Program-made: the position numbers and the translations under genes
Part shown: positions 23,701 to 34,786 of the stretch, piece after piece
How the letters are laid out: the number at the start of each line of letters is the position of its first letter
Numbering within the stretch: the stretch's first letter is position 1
The notes under the pieces: model-generated
The model's input: the letters and a program-made list of their open reading frames with translations, nothing else
Database searches by the model: none
What the model was told of the DNA's origin: nothing
Assembly (NCBI GenBank): GCA_002633005.1
Contig: NMRA01000010.1
Location: forward strand, 427,252 to 491,251
Direction: 5' to 3'
Origin: Phoronis australis
Taxonomy: Eukaryota > Phoronida > Phoronidae
Length of the DNA stretch: 64,000 nt

Positions 23701-26700
23701 GGTCACTAGGTGGCGTAGCAGCTCCAGTTGTTCCTAAAGTCAAGAGTGAACAGCAAACAACTGAGTAGTCATGACTACTCAGTTGCTTGAGGAAGGAAAC
23801 AATAAGTACATGATCTGTGGGCAAACCAATGAACTTGATCTCTAAAAACACTCCAACCACTTGTGACTGTTGCCTTTATATATACGAAGCCAACAAAGTT
23901 TTCTACATGTAAAATTAAGTTCGTTTGTCAGACGTTTGCACACACACAGGTGACAGCTGTCAATTCTATTAGCTCAATTATGAGATCATTCAAGAATGCT
24001 ACTGTCTTAAAGCCACACACAGTGATAAGGTTACACTACAATACTTGAAATTCATTTTTAGCGTTGAATAAATTACCCTAGTTTAGATGTCACCTTAAAA
24101 AGATTGCTATGTTTAAAAAACTCCAATCAGGTGTCACACAAATCAGCGACTGAAGCTCTAAACATTACACAGTGTATCTGTCCACTCGATTTTGCACCAT
24201 CCTCCTAAAACACACACACACATAACTTTTTCACGTGAACAAAATGTCATGACTCCGTAAAAAGGTCAACTGGGGTTGTCAGTCTTACACGTACCTACTC
24301 ACGGAAATCGTCATTGTTGCGTCACTTGATTGGCCTATTATTGAACGGAATTCCTTCAAAAAATATCAAGTTGCACAACTCCAATAAAATTAACTATTTG
24401 CAGCGCATTTCTAGGCATGTTGAAGGCTCGTACATTCCCCTTGGTGACAAAAAACAAGTCCTATCATAGTAAGAAAATTTTGAGACACAATTTCTGAAAA
24501 GTAAAAGGCGCAATTTGATTTTCATTTTAGCCAGCTAAACAGTGTGAAATGCAGCCATAACCTTGCGGCAGAGACTCTAGCAGAAGAGAAAACCACTGAA
24601 CCACTAAAAGCATTGGGTAATCGTGTACAATAAGAAATGCTTACACAATTGACTAAAATTGTTACCATATTTTTTAGCATTTTTCTAAAGATGAGAATGT
24701 CACAGGCTTTAAATGTGGTATGCGTGAGAGGTATGAGAAGCCATCAGTTCAATTATTGAGAAAATTTGGGAGGTTCGATCATACAAAATCCACCACACAT
24801 CTAAGCTATAAGCTGGAAATTTTTTAATTTAATAAACATTGAATCCACGTATTCCCTGTGACCCAGGACAAGTTCCCACTTACGATCTCGTAAACGGGAA
24901 AAAGGAGGGAAACCCCACTGAGTATTGTACAATACGAGTCTCATCGACTTTGCTAATGCATGTTTCAGCCAAGGATACCTGTTTCGACCTGTACCCCATC
25001 AGTTTCACCAAGATGTCAAGACAAAGTCGCACATTCTGAGAAAGAGGGTCTTTACCTGGAATGCCTGGCCTAACAGTTTGTGAGCAATTTCTTCCTCATT
25101 GTTAGTTGTGCTCTTGCAGAACTGGTCGAATGTAGCCAACAGGGGTCCTTTATCCTGGCACTGTTTTATAGATGCGATCATCCTCACTATCAACATAATG
25201 CTGGCAGTTTCAGGGGGGTAGTGGATGTTTCTGAAAAACACCACAGTTGCGGACGTTATCTGCGCAGCAACTCTTCCAACAAGTTCAAATGCTAAATTTA
25301 GATATTGATTCTTCGATATTGTCTTGTTCATTACTGCAACAAATTCAAAGTTGATATTCCTTATTCAACCACCTGTTCTTGAAGTTCTCTATTAGTGGTG
25401 ATGGACAGCGATGCCATTTAAAAATCAGTGGATACAGTTTTGTTGAAAATAATCCTTTCACAACACTGTGAAAGCACTTGATTAGGATAAGAGTTCTCGA
25501 GAATGACATGCCGCAAGAATCTGTGTCAGTCATAATCGCGTGTTTCCACTGACCTCCACACCTCTTGTAATCTAACCAATGGGTGATCCGCCTCAGGGGG
25601 TATGCACAACATCTGGTGATAGGAGTTCCATGCTTGACTCTGGCACTCAGCACTACAATACCACACCTGAGTACGATAAAATACACAGCTGAGAAGTAAA
25701 ACTAAAGTCTTAATTTCTTAAACTTTAAAAAAAAATCCAAAAGTGTTACTTTTCTATTTTAGAAAGGCTGAATACATAGAGCTCTACAAATACTTGGAGT
25801 TTCATCATTAGATGATAGCTGTACATATGACATGTCTTTTTCTTTTTCCCATGCTCTGTCCAAGGCTGAAAAAGCTTTACTCAATTGGCAAATTACAGTG
25901 GAAATTGACAAACTCAAATTCCAGATAGTGAAAATTCAAGCGAACAAAATTAGACAATAAGAATAACCCAAAGTGTTATGTGCCAACCACAGCACCTTAT
26001 GCTTCTAGGAGTGTTTATTGGTCCAATAAATGGCCACTAGGCGACGCAAAATATGTCAAATGCATCCAAAAGTTGGTAGGTATCGGAGCCTATTTGCCAA
26101 ATTTCAAAACAAATCCATAAACGAACCCTGAATATAGTACAGTCATACGTAAAAAATTAAACTGCCAAGTAGTATAGCGGTAGATTGGATTTGTCCAAAA
26201 GAAGGTGACATCTGTTGTAACGTTCATAGGAATACACTAGTCAATTTTTGTAAAGATCCTGAAAGGGGTTTAGGAAATAAAGCTGTAAACGCAAAAGAAA
26301 ACAAAATTGCTACTAGAGGTGCCACAGTATACAGACCAGTCAATGTCGGTCATTCTGCTGCTGCCGCTGCCGCTGCTGCAACTAGGACAACAGCTACCAT
26401 TTGCCAAGATAATGATTCTTTGACCAGTTTCCCAATTTCACAACGAGGTGCCACAGCAGCCTGACTGTCAGTCGTAGTCTCCTCAACAAGAACACGTCTG
26501 CCGATTTACATAATCATCCATCAAGGGATTTGGCATAAATAATAAAAATGCCCAACTGGTGACACAGAATACGTGAAATCCATTCGAAAAAAGGAACTGT
26601 CATCATCTTCATAATAGAAACCTACCTATCTACCACTAAATTTCATGAAAATCTGTCAAGGAGTCTTGACGATACATAGGTAAACAGACAAAAATTGCCA

Positions 26701-28355
26701 ATGGGGAGAACAGCGGTAGCCACATCTGACCCTAAGTCATAGTCACGTTCATAGATAAACACTTGCCAAATTTCACAAAGATCCCGCAAAGAGATGAAAT
26801 GCAAAAAAATTGTCACCAAAGGACACCACGTAGGTTGAACCCGTCTGAAAACCAATGTTAGATGCGGTTAGCAACGAGTACCTTACAACTGTCACATTGG
26901 ACGGTTTGTAGCTGATTCACAGCATCACATTCTGTGTGAGGTAGCGTAAGGCAGGTGTTGCCTATCAGTCGTCGACACATCTCTTCGGCAGTCTCCAAAC
27001 TTCTCAAGCAGTGATCACAGGCTTTGTACTGGTACAGAGCATTCCATAGAAACTGACAGGACACGATGGGATGCTCGACAAATATCACATCACCTTGTTT
27101 GAAGCTTTTCAAAGCAAACAGTCCACGACCCTAAAACAAAAGTAAACACTATTTAAAGCTCTAGCCTCACAGAGTTAATCTACCAGTAGTTAACAAACTT
27201 GAAAATATATACCAAATTAAGTAATATGTTACATGGTATGTTTACAAACTTAAAGCGTTTTTGAACACAACTTTGTACTTTGGCCAAGATCAGAAAATCA
27301 TCGACCACTCTAGTCTACTTCCGTGACCAGAGTTCCTGGTGCATCAGTTAAAGGAATGGTTTCTAAATAACGATCATGTTGTCCTTGAAAACGTATTGAT
27401 ATCACAGCGAGCATAAAAGCATTGTTATTTTGTTTGGTTTTTAATTTCCATTTGGTTCTTAATCTAGTGTCAAAATTTGTTCTTTGCGTATGTTTAGTGA
27501 TATTTAATGCAATCGTAAGTTTAAATTGGGAATATGTCGCATCTCTTCCGCTGCCAACACTACTCAATGTGCCCTGACTCATCACAATGGTACACCAAAT
27601 TTCAGCAAAAGTACCTGTTCTGGTAAAAATTTTAAAGGAAAAACCTTTATAGATTGGCATATGATCAAAACTGATGCAAAGAACCACTAATTGCCACATG
27701 ACTGGTAAAATTAGTTAGAAAAAGCTTAATCTCAAGATCATGCATGCGTGAACTTGGAATTGAATATTCATCAAGGCAATCAGGTGAACCTTTTGCTCAA
27801 TGTGAACAAATTTTGTAATTATTAGCAGCACTGATCGGGTATAGCAGTCCTGAGAACCAGTTTCATCTACTAAATAACAGGACCGTTATTTAGTGATTGT
27901 CTAGTTGTCTAAATCAGGGACCGCTATATCCGACCAGTGACTTTATTGGCCTCATGATCACCCATCTTCTGCAACTTGTGTCACAGAATCGGAGGAAATC
28001 AATTATTGTTTGGTGAAGAACATCATCAATAAGTGAAAAAAGATTAGCTGAAATTAACATTTTATTAACATTAACATGCGTGAACTAGAGATCAAACAGG
28101 ATTCCAAGTTCACGCAGCAGTGTCGTGAGTAGTGGCAGTGAATCATGCACTGTCTATACTAGGCAATGACCATTGCCTAGGTCATTGCCTAGGGCTAGGC
28201 TATGTCTATAGTCATAGACTAGTAGTAGTATAGGCCTACGTGCTTTACACCAAGGCTATCTATTACTACACTACAAACCACAAAGACGTGTCCGTTTCCT
28301 TTGTTACCTTAGTTGAGTTTATTAGGCGAACTTCGGTGCTCTTTGAATCTCCCAT
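20796..28355 (-). CDS. SMYD5: SMYD5 lysine methyltransferase, complete, 9 exons, 383 aa
   Basis: A SET and MYND domain protein. Vertebrate SMYD5 is reported to methylate histone H4K20 or H3K36 and ribosomal protein eL40. Exons on the minus strand: 28308-28355, 26882-27130, 25554-25666, 25056-25230, 23600-23733, 22669-22775, 22010-22161, 21205-21275 and 20796-20898. All have GT/AG borders and the phases fit exactly (1152 nt). The split SET starts with [10 protein letters not shown]. The MYND-type zinc ligands include C54, C57, C95, C98, C103 and C107 (CDHC, CDSC, YCSAEC). [11 protein letters not shown] is in exon 4. The SET core NHSCKPN is at 296-302, and [20 protein letters not shown] precedes the post-SET CQCVRC. 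The C terminus is a short acidic tail ([11 protein letters not shown]), shorter than the glutamate-rich tail of the human protein (418 aa). The start is the first ATG, giving [11 protein letters not shown]. Confidence 0.95.
22781..22930. repeat. 20-bp minisatellite, about 7 copies
   Basis: The unit acagggaataggacatgtca repeats seven times almost perfectly, starting six bases upstream (in gene sense) of the acceptor of SMYD5 exon 6 (exon start 22775). It occupies the place where a branch point and polypyrimidine tract are expected. Confidence 0.95.
22926..23191. repeat. 55-bp minisatellite, 4-5 copies
   Basis: A 55-bp unit beginning aaagacagacaagtctactg repeats at 22981, 23036, 23091 and 23146, with a more diverged copy before 22981. 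It directly abuts the 20-bp minisatellite in the same SMYD5 intron. A hairpin with an 11-bp stem follows (23199-23209 with 23225-23235). Confidence 0.95.
23758..23785. repeat. Perfect 28-bp palindrome without a spacer
   Basis: The 28 bases centred on 'tcatga' read the same on both strands, from caactgagtag to ctactcagttg. It lies in the SMYD5 intron 24 bases before the acceptor of exon 5 (exon start 23733). Confidence 0.95.
26150..26860. repeat. Degenerate interspersed repeat, several copies, in SMYD5 intron
   Basis: Several related units of roughly 120-150 bp carry 'gttcataggaatacac' or 'gttcatagataaacac', then 'gccaaatttcacaaagatcc', then 'aattgcca'. They resemble bases 1-330. A gctgct/gccgct-rich patch lies at 26355-26380. 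No coding exon was recognised between SMYD5 exons 2 and 3. Confidence 0.4.
27722..27990. mobile_element. Dispersed repeat filled by palindromic MITE family A, copy 2 (27829-27939)
   Basis: The MITE runs from cactgatcgggtatagc to ccgaccagtg (111 bp) with inverted arms like those at 9224-9343. Its flanks on both sides match the uninterrupted repeat at 9855-9998, so the insertion borders are defined by comparison. It lies in intron 1 of SMYD5. Confidence 0.75.
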
Positions 28356-28500
28356 TTCAAAAACAAAATAGCCATCGACAAAGCGACAAATAATGTTATG
28401 AAGTTATGCAGACCAAAGTAACATGTGATGTGGAAAACACATCCGGAACTAGCGGGACACTAGCGTTCCTAACGGTGCAAATGAACAACACAAGTCGACG
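28356..28500 (-). promoter_or_regulatory. Probable SMYD5 promoter region
   Basis: This stretch lies directly upstream of the SMYD5 start codon and contains an ETS/GABP-type core, atccggaact, at 28441-28450. ETS cores are common in TATA-less housekeeping promoters. The transcription start cannot be placed by eye, and no TATA box is evident. Confidence 0.3.
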
Positions 28501-28759
28501 GCTTACTGCGAGTACTGGAGTAGGACGATCGTAGACATCTTAATAATGTGTATGAGGACGATATTGACCAGCATGCGCATTTATTCAAATATGTACAAAA
28601 ACTAAAGATTTTAACCCAGTAAGTGTGTATTACCTCAAATATCATTGAGACATGCAGCTTTAACATTTTTTCATAAGTTCTGTTTTTAATAGCCCCTCAA
28701 TATAGCGAGACATTTTAAAAACAATTTAAATTGTTATTAACCAAACCCTGTCATAAAGT

Positions 28760-29440
28760 ATGGATGGAAGACCAATTGAGAACGTGAATTTCTTTAAATA
28801 TCTGGGTCTAATATATGATCAAAATCTTAAATTCTCTCACCACGTTGATTATATCTCGACAAAGGTGTCTAAGAAAATTGGCGTATTGAAACGCATCTGT
28901 AAATTTGTGAAGAGAATAACACTGAAAATCCTTTTTAATGCCATCATTCAACTTCACGTAGATTATTGCCTCCCGGTGTGGGGCGTTGCATCAGACAAGG
29001 ATATGAAAACCATCCAGTTTATCCAAAATAGGGCTTTCTGGATTATTCTGGGAGCTGGTGTTAGAGATATTAACATTGAAAACCTTCATACGGGGACTGG
29101 AATAATGAAAATTCACACAATACATAAATTCCTATCTGCTTGTTTTAGGTACAAATGCTTTAAACGTCTTGTCCCAACATACTTTTAAGTGCTAAGTTTA
29201 AGATGACTACTAATCGCTACAATACTAAGTCCTCATTACCATCAAATTTCAATCTTCCTAAACCCAGAAACGAAACTGGACAAAATCATTTTCCTACAGC
29301 GGGCCCGGCAATTTATGGAACACTCTCCCTGCTGATGCCAAATCTGCATCATCCTTTATAACCTTTAAAGGAATTATAGGAAATAGATTTACTTCATGTA
29401 GATGTGTTCTGTTCAGCAATTTTACATTCAATATCCCCAT
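28760..29440 (+). mobile_element. 5'-truncated LINE, reverse transcriptase C-terminal part
   Basis: A 142-codon frame reads VNFFKYLGLIYDQNLKFSHH, then VSKKIGVLKRI, LHVDYCLPVWG and IQFIQNRAFWIILG. This is the thumb and post-RT part of a CR1/Jockey-type non-LTR element (FKYLG, KKIG, YC-PVWG, IQ-x-QNRA). The frame breaks near 29188 but the family tail continues in another frame (AIYGTL... and FITFKGII) to about 29400. The 5' truncation is typical of LINE insertion. It is a dead copy. Confidence 0.8.
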
Positions 29441-29589
29441 ATTAAACTATTTTTATTCATGTGTACATATGTGTATATATAGGTTATACAACGTACGTGT
29501 TTGTACCAGTATGTTATTATAACAAGATTCGTGATATGCAAAGTATTTGAACGAGGGCGAAGCGTATAAGATAAATGTGAGTATGTAGT

Positions 29590-29935
29590 TATGTATTCAT
29601 CATGTGTATGTTTGTATTTATGTATTTATATATGTATCTATGTATGTATGTGAGTGTGTATTTTCTATTGTATGTATGTATGTATGTTTATGTATGCATG
29701 TATGTATGTATTTTAGTGGTATTTATGTATGTATGTTTTTATATATGTATGTATGTATGTATTATGTTAGTGTGTATTTATATATGTATGTTTGTATGTA
29801 TGTATGTATGTATGTATGTATGTATGTATGTATGTATGTATGTATGTTAGTGTGTATTTATATTATGTATGTATGTATGTTTATGTATGTATGTGTTTGT
29901 GTATGTGTGTGTGTAAGAGTGCATGTGTAAACATG
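29590..29935. repeat. (TATG)n microsatellite
   Basis: Long runs of tatg with few interruptions, longest at about 29790-29850, follow the LINE tail. All open frames here (Met-Tyr-Val-Cys repeats) come from the repeat and are not genes. Confidence 0.95.
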
Positions 29936-30226
29936 GTGTATATTTATATGTCTTACTTTTATTAATTAATTATTGTCTGTTTTTAATTATTCATATTTAT
30001 ATTTTAGTTAATTATCTTGTCATACTTTCTTTATCTTCTATTTAGCATATTTTATTTTTATTTTGTTTCATCGGTCTTTCCCTGTTAATTTCTTATTCTT
30101 TGCTTATCATTTAAATATTGTCTTTCATTTGTAATTCCGTTAGCTTGTCTTACTGTCTGTTTTGTTTTTACTGACGGCCCCCATGGAAAGCGGTGTGAAC
30201 TGATGGGCTACCTTCATTGTAACTAT

Positions 30227-30328
30227 TACATTAATAATAATAACAACAACAACAAAAACAACAACAACAACAACAACAACAATAGCAATAGCATTAACAA
30301 TAACAATAACAATAACAATAACAACAAC

Positions 30329-30391
<63 letters not shown>
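30227..30391. repeat. (AAC)n and (AAT)n compound microsatellite
   Basis: An aac-rich stretch grades into a pure aat run. It creates artificial poly-Asn (plus) and poly-Ile/Val (minus) frames. It may be the simple-repeat tail of a retroelement. Confidence 0.95.
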
Positions 30392-30399
30392 TAAAATAA

Positions 30400-33300
30400 C
30401 AGAGTTTAGGGTAACAGCTTGAATGCATAAAACGTAATGTCTGAAAGTTTCATATGAATACGACCAGCCTTCTGAGTTATGAAGTTGCGAAGTTAGCAGA
30501 CAAATTTGGACGATTTTCGTTATAACGAGATAACTGGCGATGTTTTTTCGGTAGGCCCTGCCTAACAGCTCCGCTGTGCTTGCGCTGTGGATCGAAAAAG
30601 GTCGTTCGTCGTGGCTCATATTCTTCCGAACAAGTAAAAGCCATCCTATCTACAATTGGTCAAATCATTTCTACTGACTGGACAAGTAACCAGGTGCGGC
30701 TCGAGTCAGACGACTAAAGAAATGGCATTATCTTGTCATCGGTAACGTTAGGTGCTTCAGTCCCTTTTCCATACCATGAGTAACCTTTTGACCAAGTGTT
30801 ATTGTTTACTCGTCGTATGTATCTCGCCGAAGTCGATTTCCGTAACGAAGTCCCTTCCATCGCGCGGACATTTGCGTTTGCCACTAGTTTCATTATTGAC
30901 CGTAGTCCTCGGCAATGTGTACTTCGTAGATCGGGGCAGAATCCTTGATCGAAATGGGAAACGCTAAGTTTGAGCTTCAAGTTGTTTGAGGCAGGGCCCT
31001 GAATTTCGTCGTCATTAGCGCCGGTGCTCTGCACTGTTTCCGCGGGGTCATAGCGATGACTGAAATGAATTAAACTTTCGTGTACTAAAGCTGGTGATTT
31101 TCTATCTATTTGTTAAACTGAACTCTTCGTGAAAAGTTATGTGCTTGTCGTTTTTCGCCGGCGGGTGAAGAAATACGATATGTAATCAGTTAGTCAAACA
31201 CATTTCTGGTGTTTTCAGAAAAGAAAGTAACCGGGATGAATTTTGGTTCATGGATGATTTGTGAGCTCTAAAGATCTTTAGAGGCTTCACACTAAACTCG
31301 GGTCTTTAATCCCCGGAAGTCGTTTTCGTTCTGAAGTTGAAACTAACTGTACGGGGTACTATATGTAGGTGAGCCGAGAAAATTCCGCCCGAGTCGAAAT
31401 GAGTGACGGAGGCCGAAACTGAGGCCAGGGTGCTCAGTCAACTTTGAAGTCATTGTTTTAGAAAACACAAATCAAGCTCACCCTTTCCAACTTAAGTTCA
31501 CTGGCGCTATAGGCCTACTGGTACCAAGACTTTGTACTCGACTCCAAATTCAGTTGAGTGACCCCTGCGGCGGATAAATATCAGCCGGCGCCGGGTTACT
31601 TATAAGCCAAGGCCACGTCTAACCCGCTCCAACCGCCCCCGCCCCTGTCCCGTGCCGGGCGAAGTTAACTATAATTGACATTTTCCCGGGGAGTGAACAC
31701 AAGTTTACCACATGTCACTGAAATCTATGCGCGATACTGAAGCCCAGGGGGTAGTTGAACTGGCCGACTCCGACAAAAGAGCATAATATGACGCCTGGCC
31801 CGGACTCGGCCTGGAAGCGGTCTGAGATTCGACCTATTAAAAAAATTTTAATGGCCGCTGCAAGAGACATTTAAAAATGTCCCTTGCAGCCGTTTCAACA
31901 CACTGAGTTAAAAAGACGTAAGAAGTGACGGCACTCGTGTTCATTTTTGCAAGTCTTAGACAAATTTCCACCCTACGGAGTAATGCTACCGGCACTGGGC
32001 TTCATGCCCGCGAGATCGACATCAACAGCCCCAAATGTATCGATCCGTATCATGTTTGTTTGCATTGGGTTGACCTAATTTCATTTCCGAGAAAAAAGTT
32101 TGTGAGGAATCCGAAGGTTTACGTTCAGTTGATCAGCCTGAATACGTGAAGTCCAAATTTTTGTAAGTATATTACATACTGTTCTCGGACGTTATCATAA
32201 AAACATTCAGTTGAGAAGTCGCAAATACACATTACAACATTCTGCGGGTCTAGCTGTCGGTTCTAGTCTTTGAACAACCTGAACGGGTCGATCCCGGACA
32301 GGCGCAGGACTGAACCAACAGTGACAATAAGACAGCGGGCAGTGGAAACCGGTATACATAATCAACCAAAATCGCCGTCATTAAAATAGGATTGCTGTTG
32401 TTAGTTAATTGCCCCGTCCGGTCGAAAAACGATGCTTTCAGTATAGCAAGCCCCGCAATAGGCGCAATACGTTATAGTGCCGACTCGACGCTCATCAGCC
32501 AGTGCTGACTCCGGCGTACACGGTCACGGTTCCGCCTCAGCCACAGTGGCCGTTCCTTACTAACTTAGGCATGATCGATTGTGACGAAGCTCAAAATTAT
32601 TGCAACTCGGCTGGGGTAGTCTTCTTCCAGCCGGCCTCAGTCGGCCAGCGCGCACTCTGCGGCAGCCCGGCCGTATCTTGGCTGTACCCGGAGACTTTCT
32701 TATTTCATTGGAAAGTCACGTGAGCTAATTCTCGAACGTCGGGGACATAAATATATTTCAGTGAGCCAGCTAGCGGACATAATTAAAAGTTAAGATCGGA
32801 TTATGATCAGCTCGAGGTGACCAATCTCTGTAGTAGTGCCCTAGCTTGTCTATTGTTAGGATCAGCCTTGGTTGATACCAGTGATCAGTGAGTCAGAATA
32901 GATAGGCCGCCGTCTTAACCTGCTTCGGTAGGGTCAAAGATAGTTCCTCTGCCGGTTCCAGGCGAATGCCTGGATGTAATTACAATATATTTGACGGTAC
33001 TAGATGTAGCAGTCAACTAGCCGATATAGTCCACGGCGTCGTCCACCATCGGCGGGGAAGGCATCTCAATTCTGGCGATCCAGGCAGCGGGAAGGTGAAC
33101 GCTGACAGCCGGGAAGGGTGCGAGTGAGGATGGGGGCGGGCGAGTGGCGCCACCGGAGTATCTCAAAAATTGTGAAGTCCGGGGTTCTCGAAGTGAGAGT
33201 GCCTTCCTTTTGAGTAATTGTGAATACGCCGTGTGATAAATGCCGAGAATGTACTTGTCATAGCGTTTGTCACAGTATGATGGACCCTTTACTGAGTTAA

Positions 33301-34770
33301 TGAGACTTATATACATTTGACTCCTGCGAGTTCCTAGTTAGTGGAGTGGGTTTTCTCGGGTCTGGAAACCCGACAGCTATTCTAGCATATTTGACCAAAC
33401 TCGGCCGCGAGTGCGGTGCCCCCTTTTGAATTTCTATGGTATTCGTGGTTTGTCTTAGGCTCGTAGCAATCATTTCCCATTTATTCCCCAAAATTCCTGT
33501 TCATACCGTAAATTCACGTCGTGCATTCCGTGAACGCCGCGACTACCTCGCAAAACGCCAATGTCGCAGCGCCCGGTTGCATGAAATAGTCCTAGACACC
33601 CAGGAACTCGGATAAATTCACTTTATATATCTGCTGCCTCATTCAGTTGTTGGCTTGTGAAAACACTGATTGTCCTTTGTTGGTTGTTTGGTTCTCATTA
33701 CTAAGTCAATTTTGACTTAGATACAAATCGAGAGTATACTCTACGTTGAATTATCAATATCATTTCAAGCAAAGTCCCTAATTTAAGGACTAAGTGCCTA
33801 ATTATTTTGACTGAATTAAGGGTTCAGTTTTAGTTGTATTATTAGAAAATGCCAGTAGTCAAAGTGGAACTCATAATTACATGCGCGCACCCGGGGAGGG
33901 GGTCGGGAGTGCCTTCATTTAGCGAAGTGGCCAAGAAGTCCGCCTCAGAGAAACACAAACTCCGAAAAAAAAGCAGAAAACGAGACAAAAGTCCACTAAA
34001 AAGGCAAGAACTACCAAAATTCCGCGAACGTACAATTCATAGCTCTGAACGTACCACGTGAACCTTCGTAAAAGGTCCATATTCTCGAAAATTCAACCCC
34101 CCCCCCAATTTTTAGGCTGGGTGCGTGCATGAATAAAGGTAGAAAATATAAAATATGTGAGCGAAAAACGAAACAAATACGCAAAAGATTGAGGGAACTC
34201 CGATGAGTTCTTATTTGGGACTGGTTCATACAGCTTGGCACTGAAGACTTGTTTGCGACATATCGCTATGTACATGACTGTATTAAAAGCAAAGCTCAAT
34301 CGGGATCACGCTAGCTTCGTTCGCGGAAATCGTGCGTCTGCGGAGTTTATCTAATTCTCATGACGTGCATTAGGCCCGTCTTCTTCTCAGGTAAACAGTA
34401 CTTCTGCAACTACTTCGGGAAAAACAAAATCCATTGTTTAGTCATTTGACCCCGCTTCTTGATGGTGACGATTTGTCGTGTTGATCAATGAAACTTGAAA
34501 GACTGCAGTCGTATGATATCCATAATTCTATACGTGTGAACTGTCATGCGACCCAACCCCCCTTTAGGTCACTTCCTGAAACAGGGTCCATCTCTGCGGC
34601 ATTTTTTGTGCAGCTGTCCCTTGGTCACGCCCCCCTCCCCCCTTTGTCACACCTATAAATGTCATCTCTTCCCTGGTCTTATTAAGCAAAATGCGACCCA
34701 GTGAAATGTTGGATTAAATTATATGTTTAAACTGCTCTAAGCCTGAAATTCATTCTCTTCATCCATTTCA
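30400..34770. other. Intergenic, locally CpG- and GC-rich, no gene recognised
   Basis: Between about 31300 and 33500 GC and CpG content rise clearly above the surroundings (for example near 31620-31660). The TRIM-NHL coding exon at 34787 starts just after an acceptor, so its 5' noncoding exon and promoter may lie in this GC-rich part. A minus-strand frame of 106 codons at 30714-31034 has no known motif and was left uncalled. Confidence 0.35.
31853..31893. repeat. Short hairpin-forming inverted repeat
   Basis: The arms gctgcaagagacattt and aatgtcccttgcagc pair over about 15 bp with one bulged or mismatched base and a tiny loop. The stem is shorter than a typical pre-miRNA. It may be the core of a small foldback element. 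Confidence 0.6.
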
Positions 34771-34786
34771 TTTCAGACTTAGCTTA

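Noticed and set aside
27310-27699. 129-codon minus frame upstream of SMYD5 exon 2
   Set aside because: Lies in SMYD5 intron 1, composition like its surroundings, no known motif.
29602-29930. Plus-strand open frames rich in Met-Tyr-Val-Cys
   Set aside because: They are translations of the (TATG)n microsatellite.
30140-30619. 159-codon minus frame with poly-Ile and Val, and a plus poly-Asn frame
   Set aside because: Produced by the (AAC)n/(AAT)n repeat; no conserved domain.
30714-31034. 106-codon minus frame in CpG-rich DNA
   Set aside because: No recognisable motif and no clear splice pattern; left uncalled although it could be an unknown exon.
32502-32723. 73-codon plus frame in GC-rich DNA
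   Set aside because: Open by base composition only; no motif.
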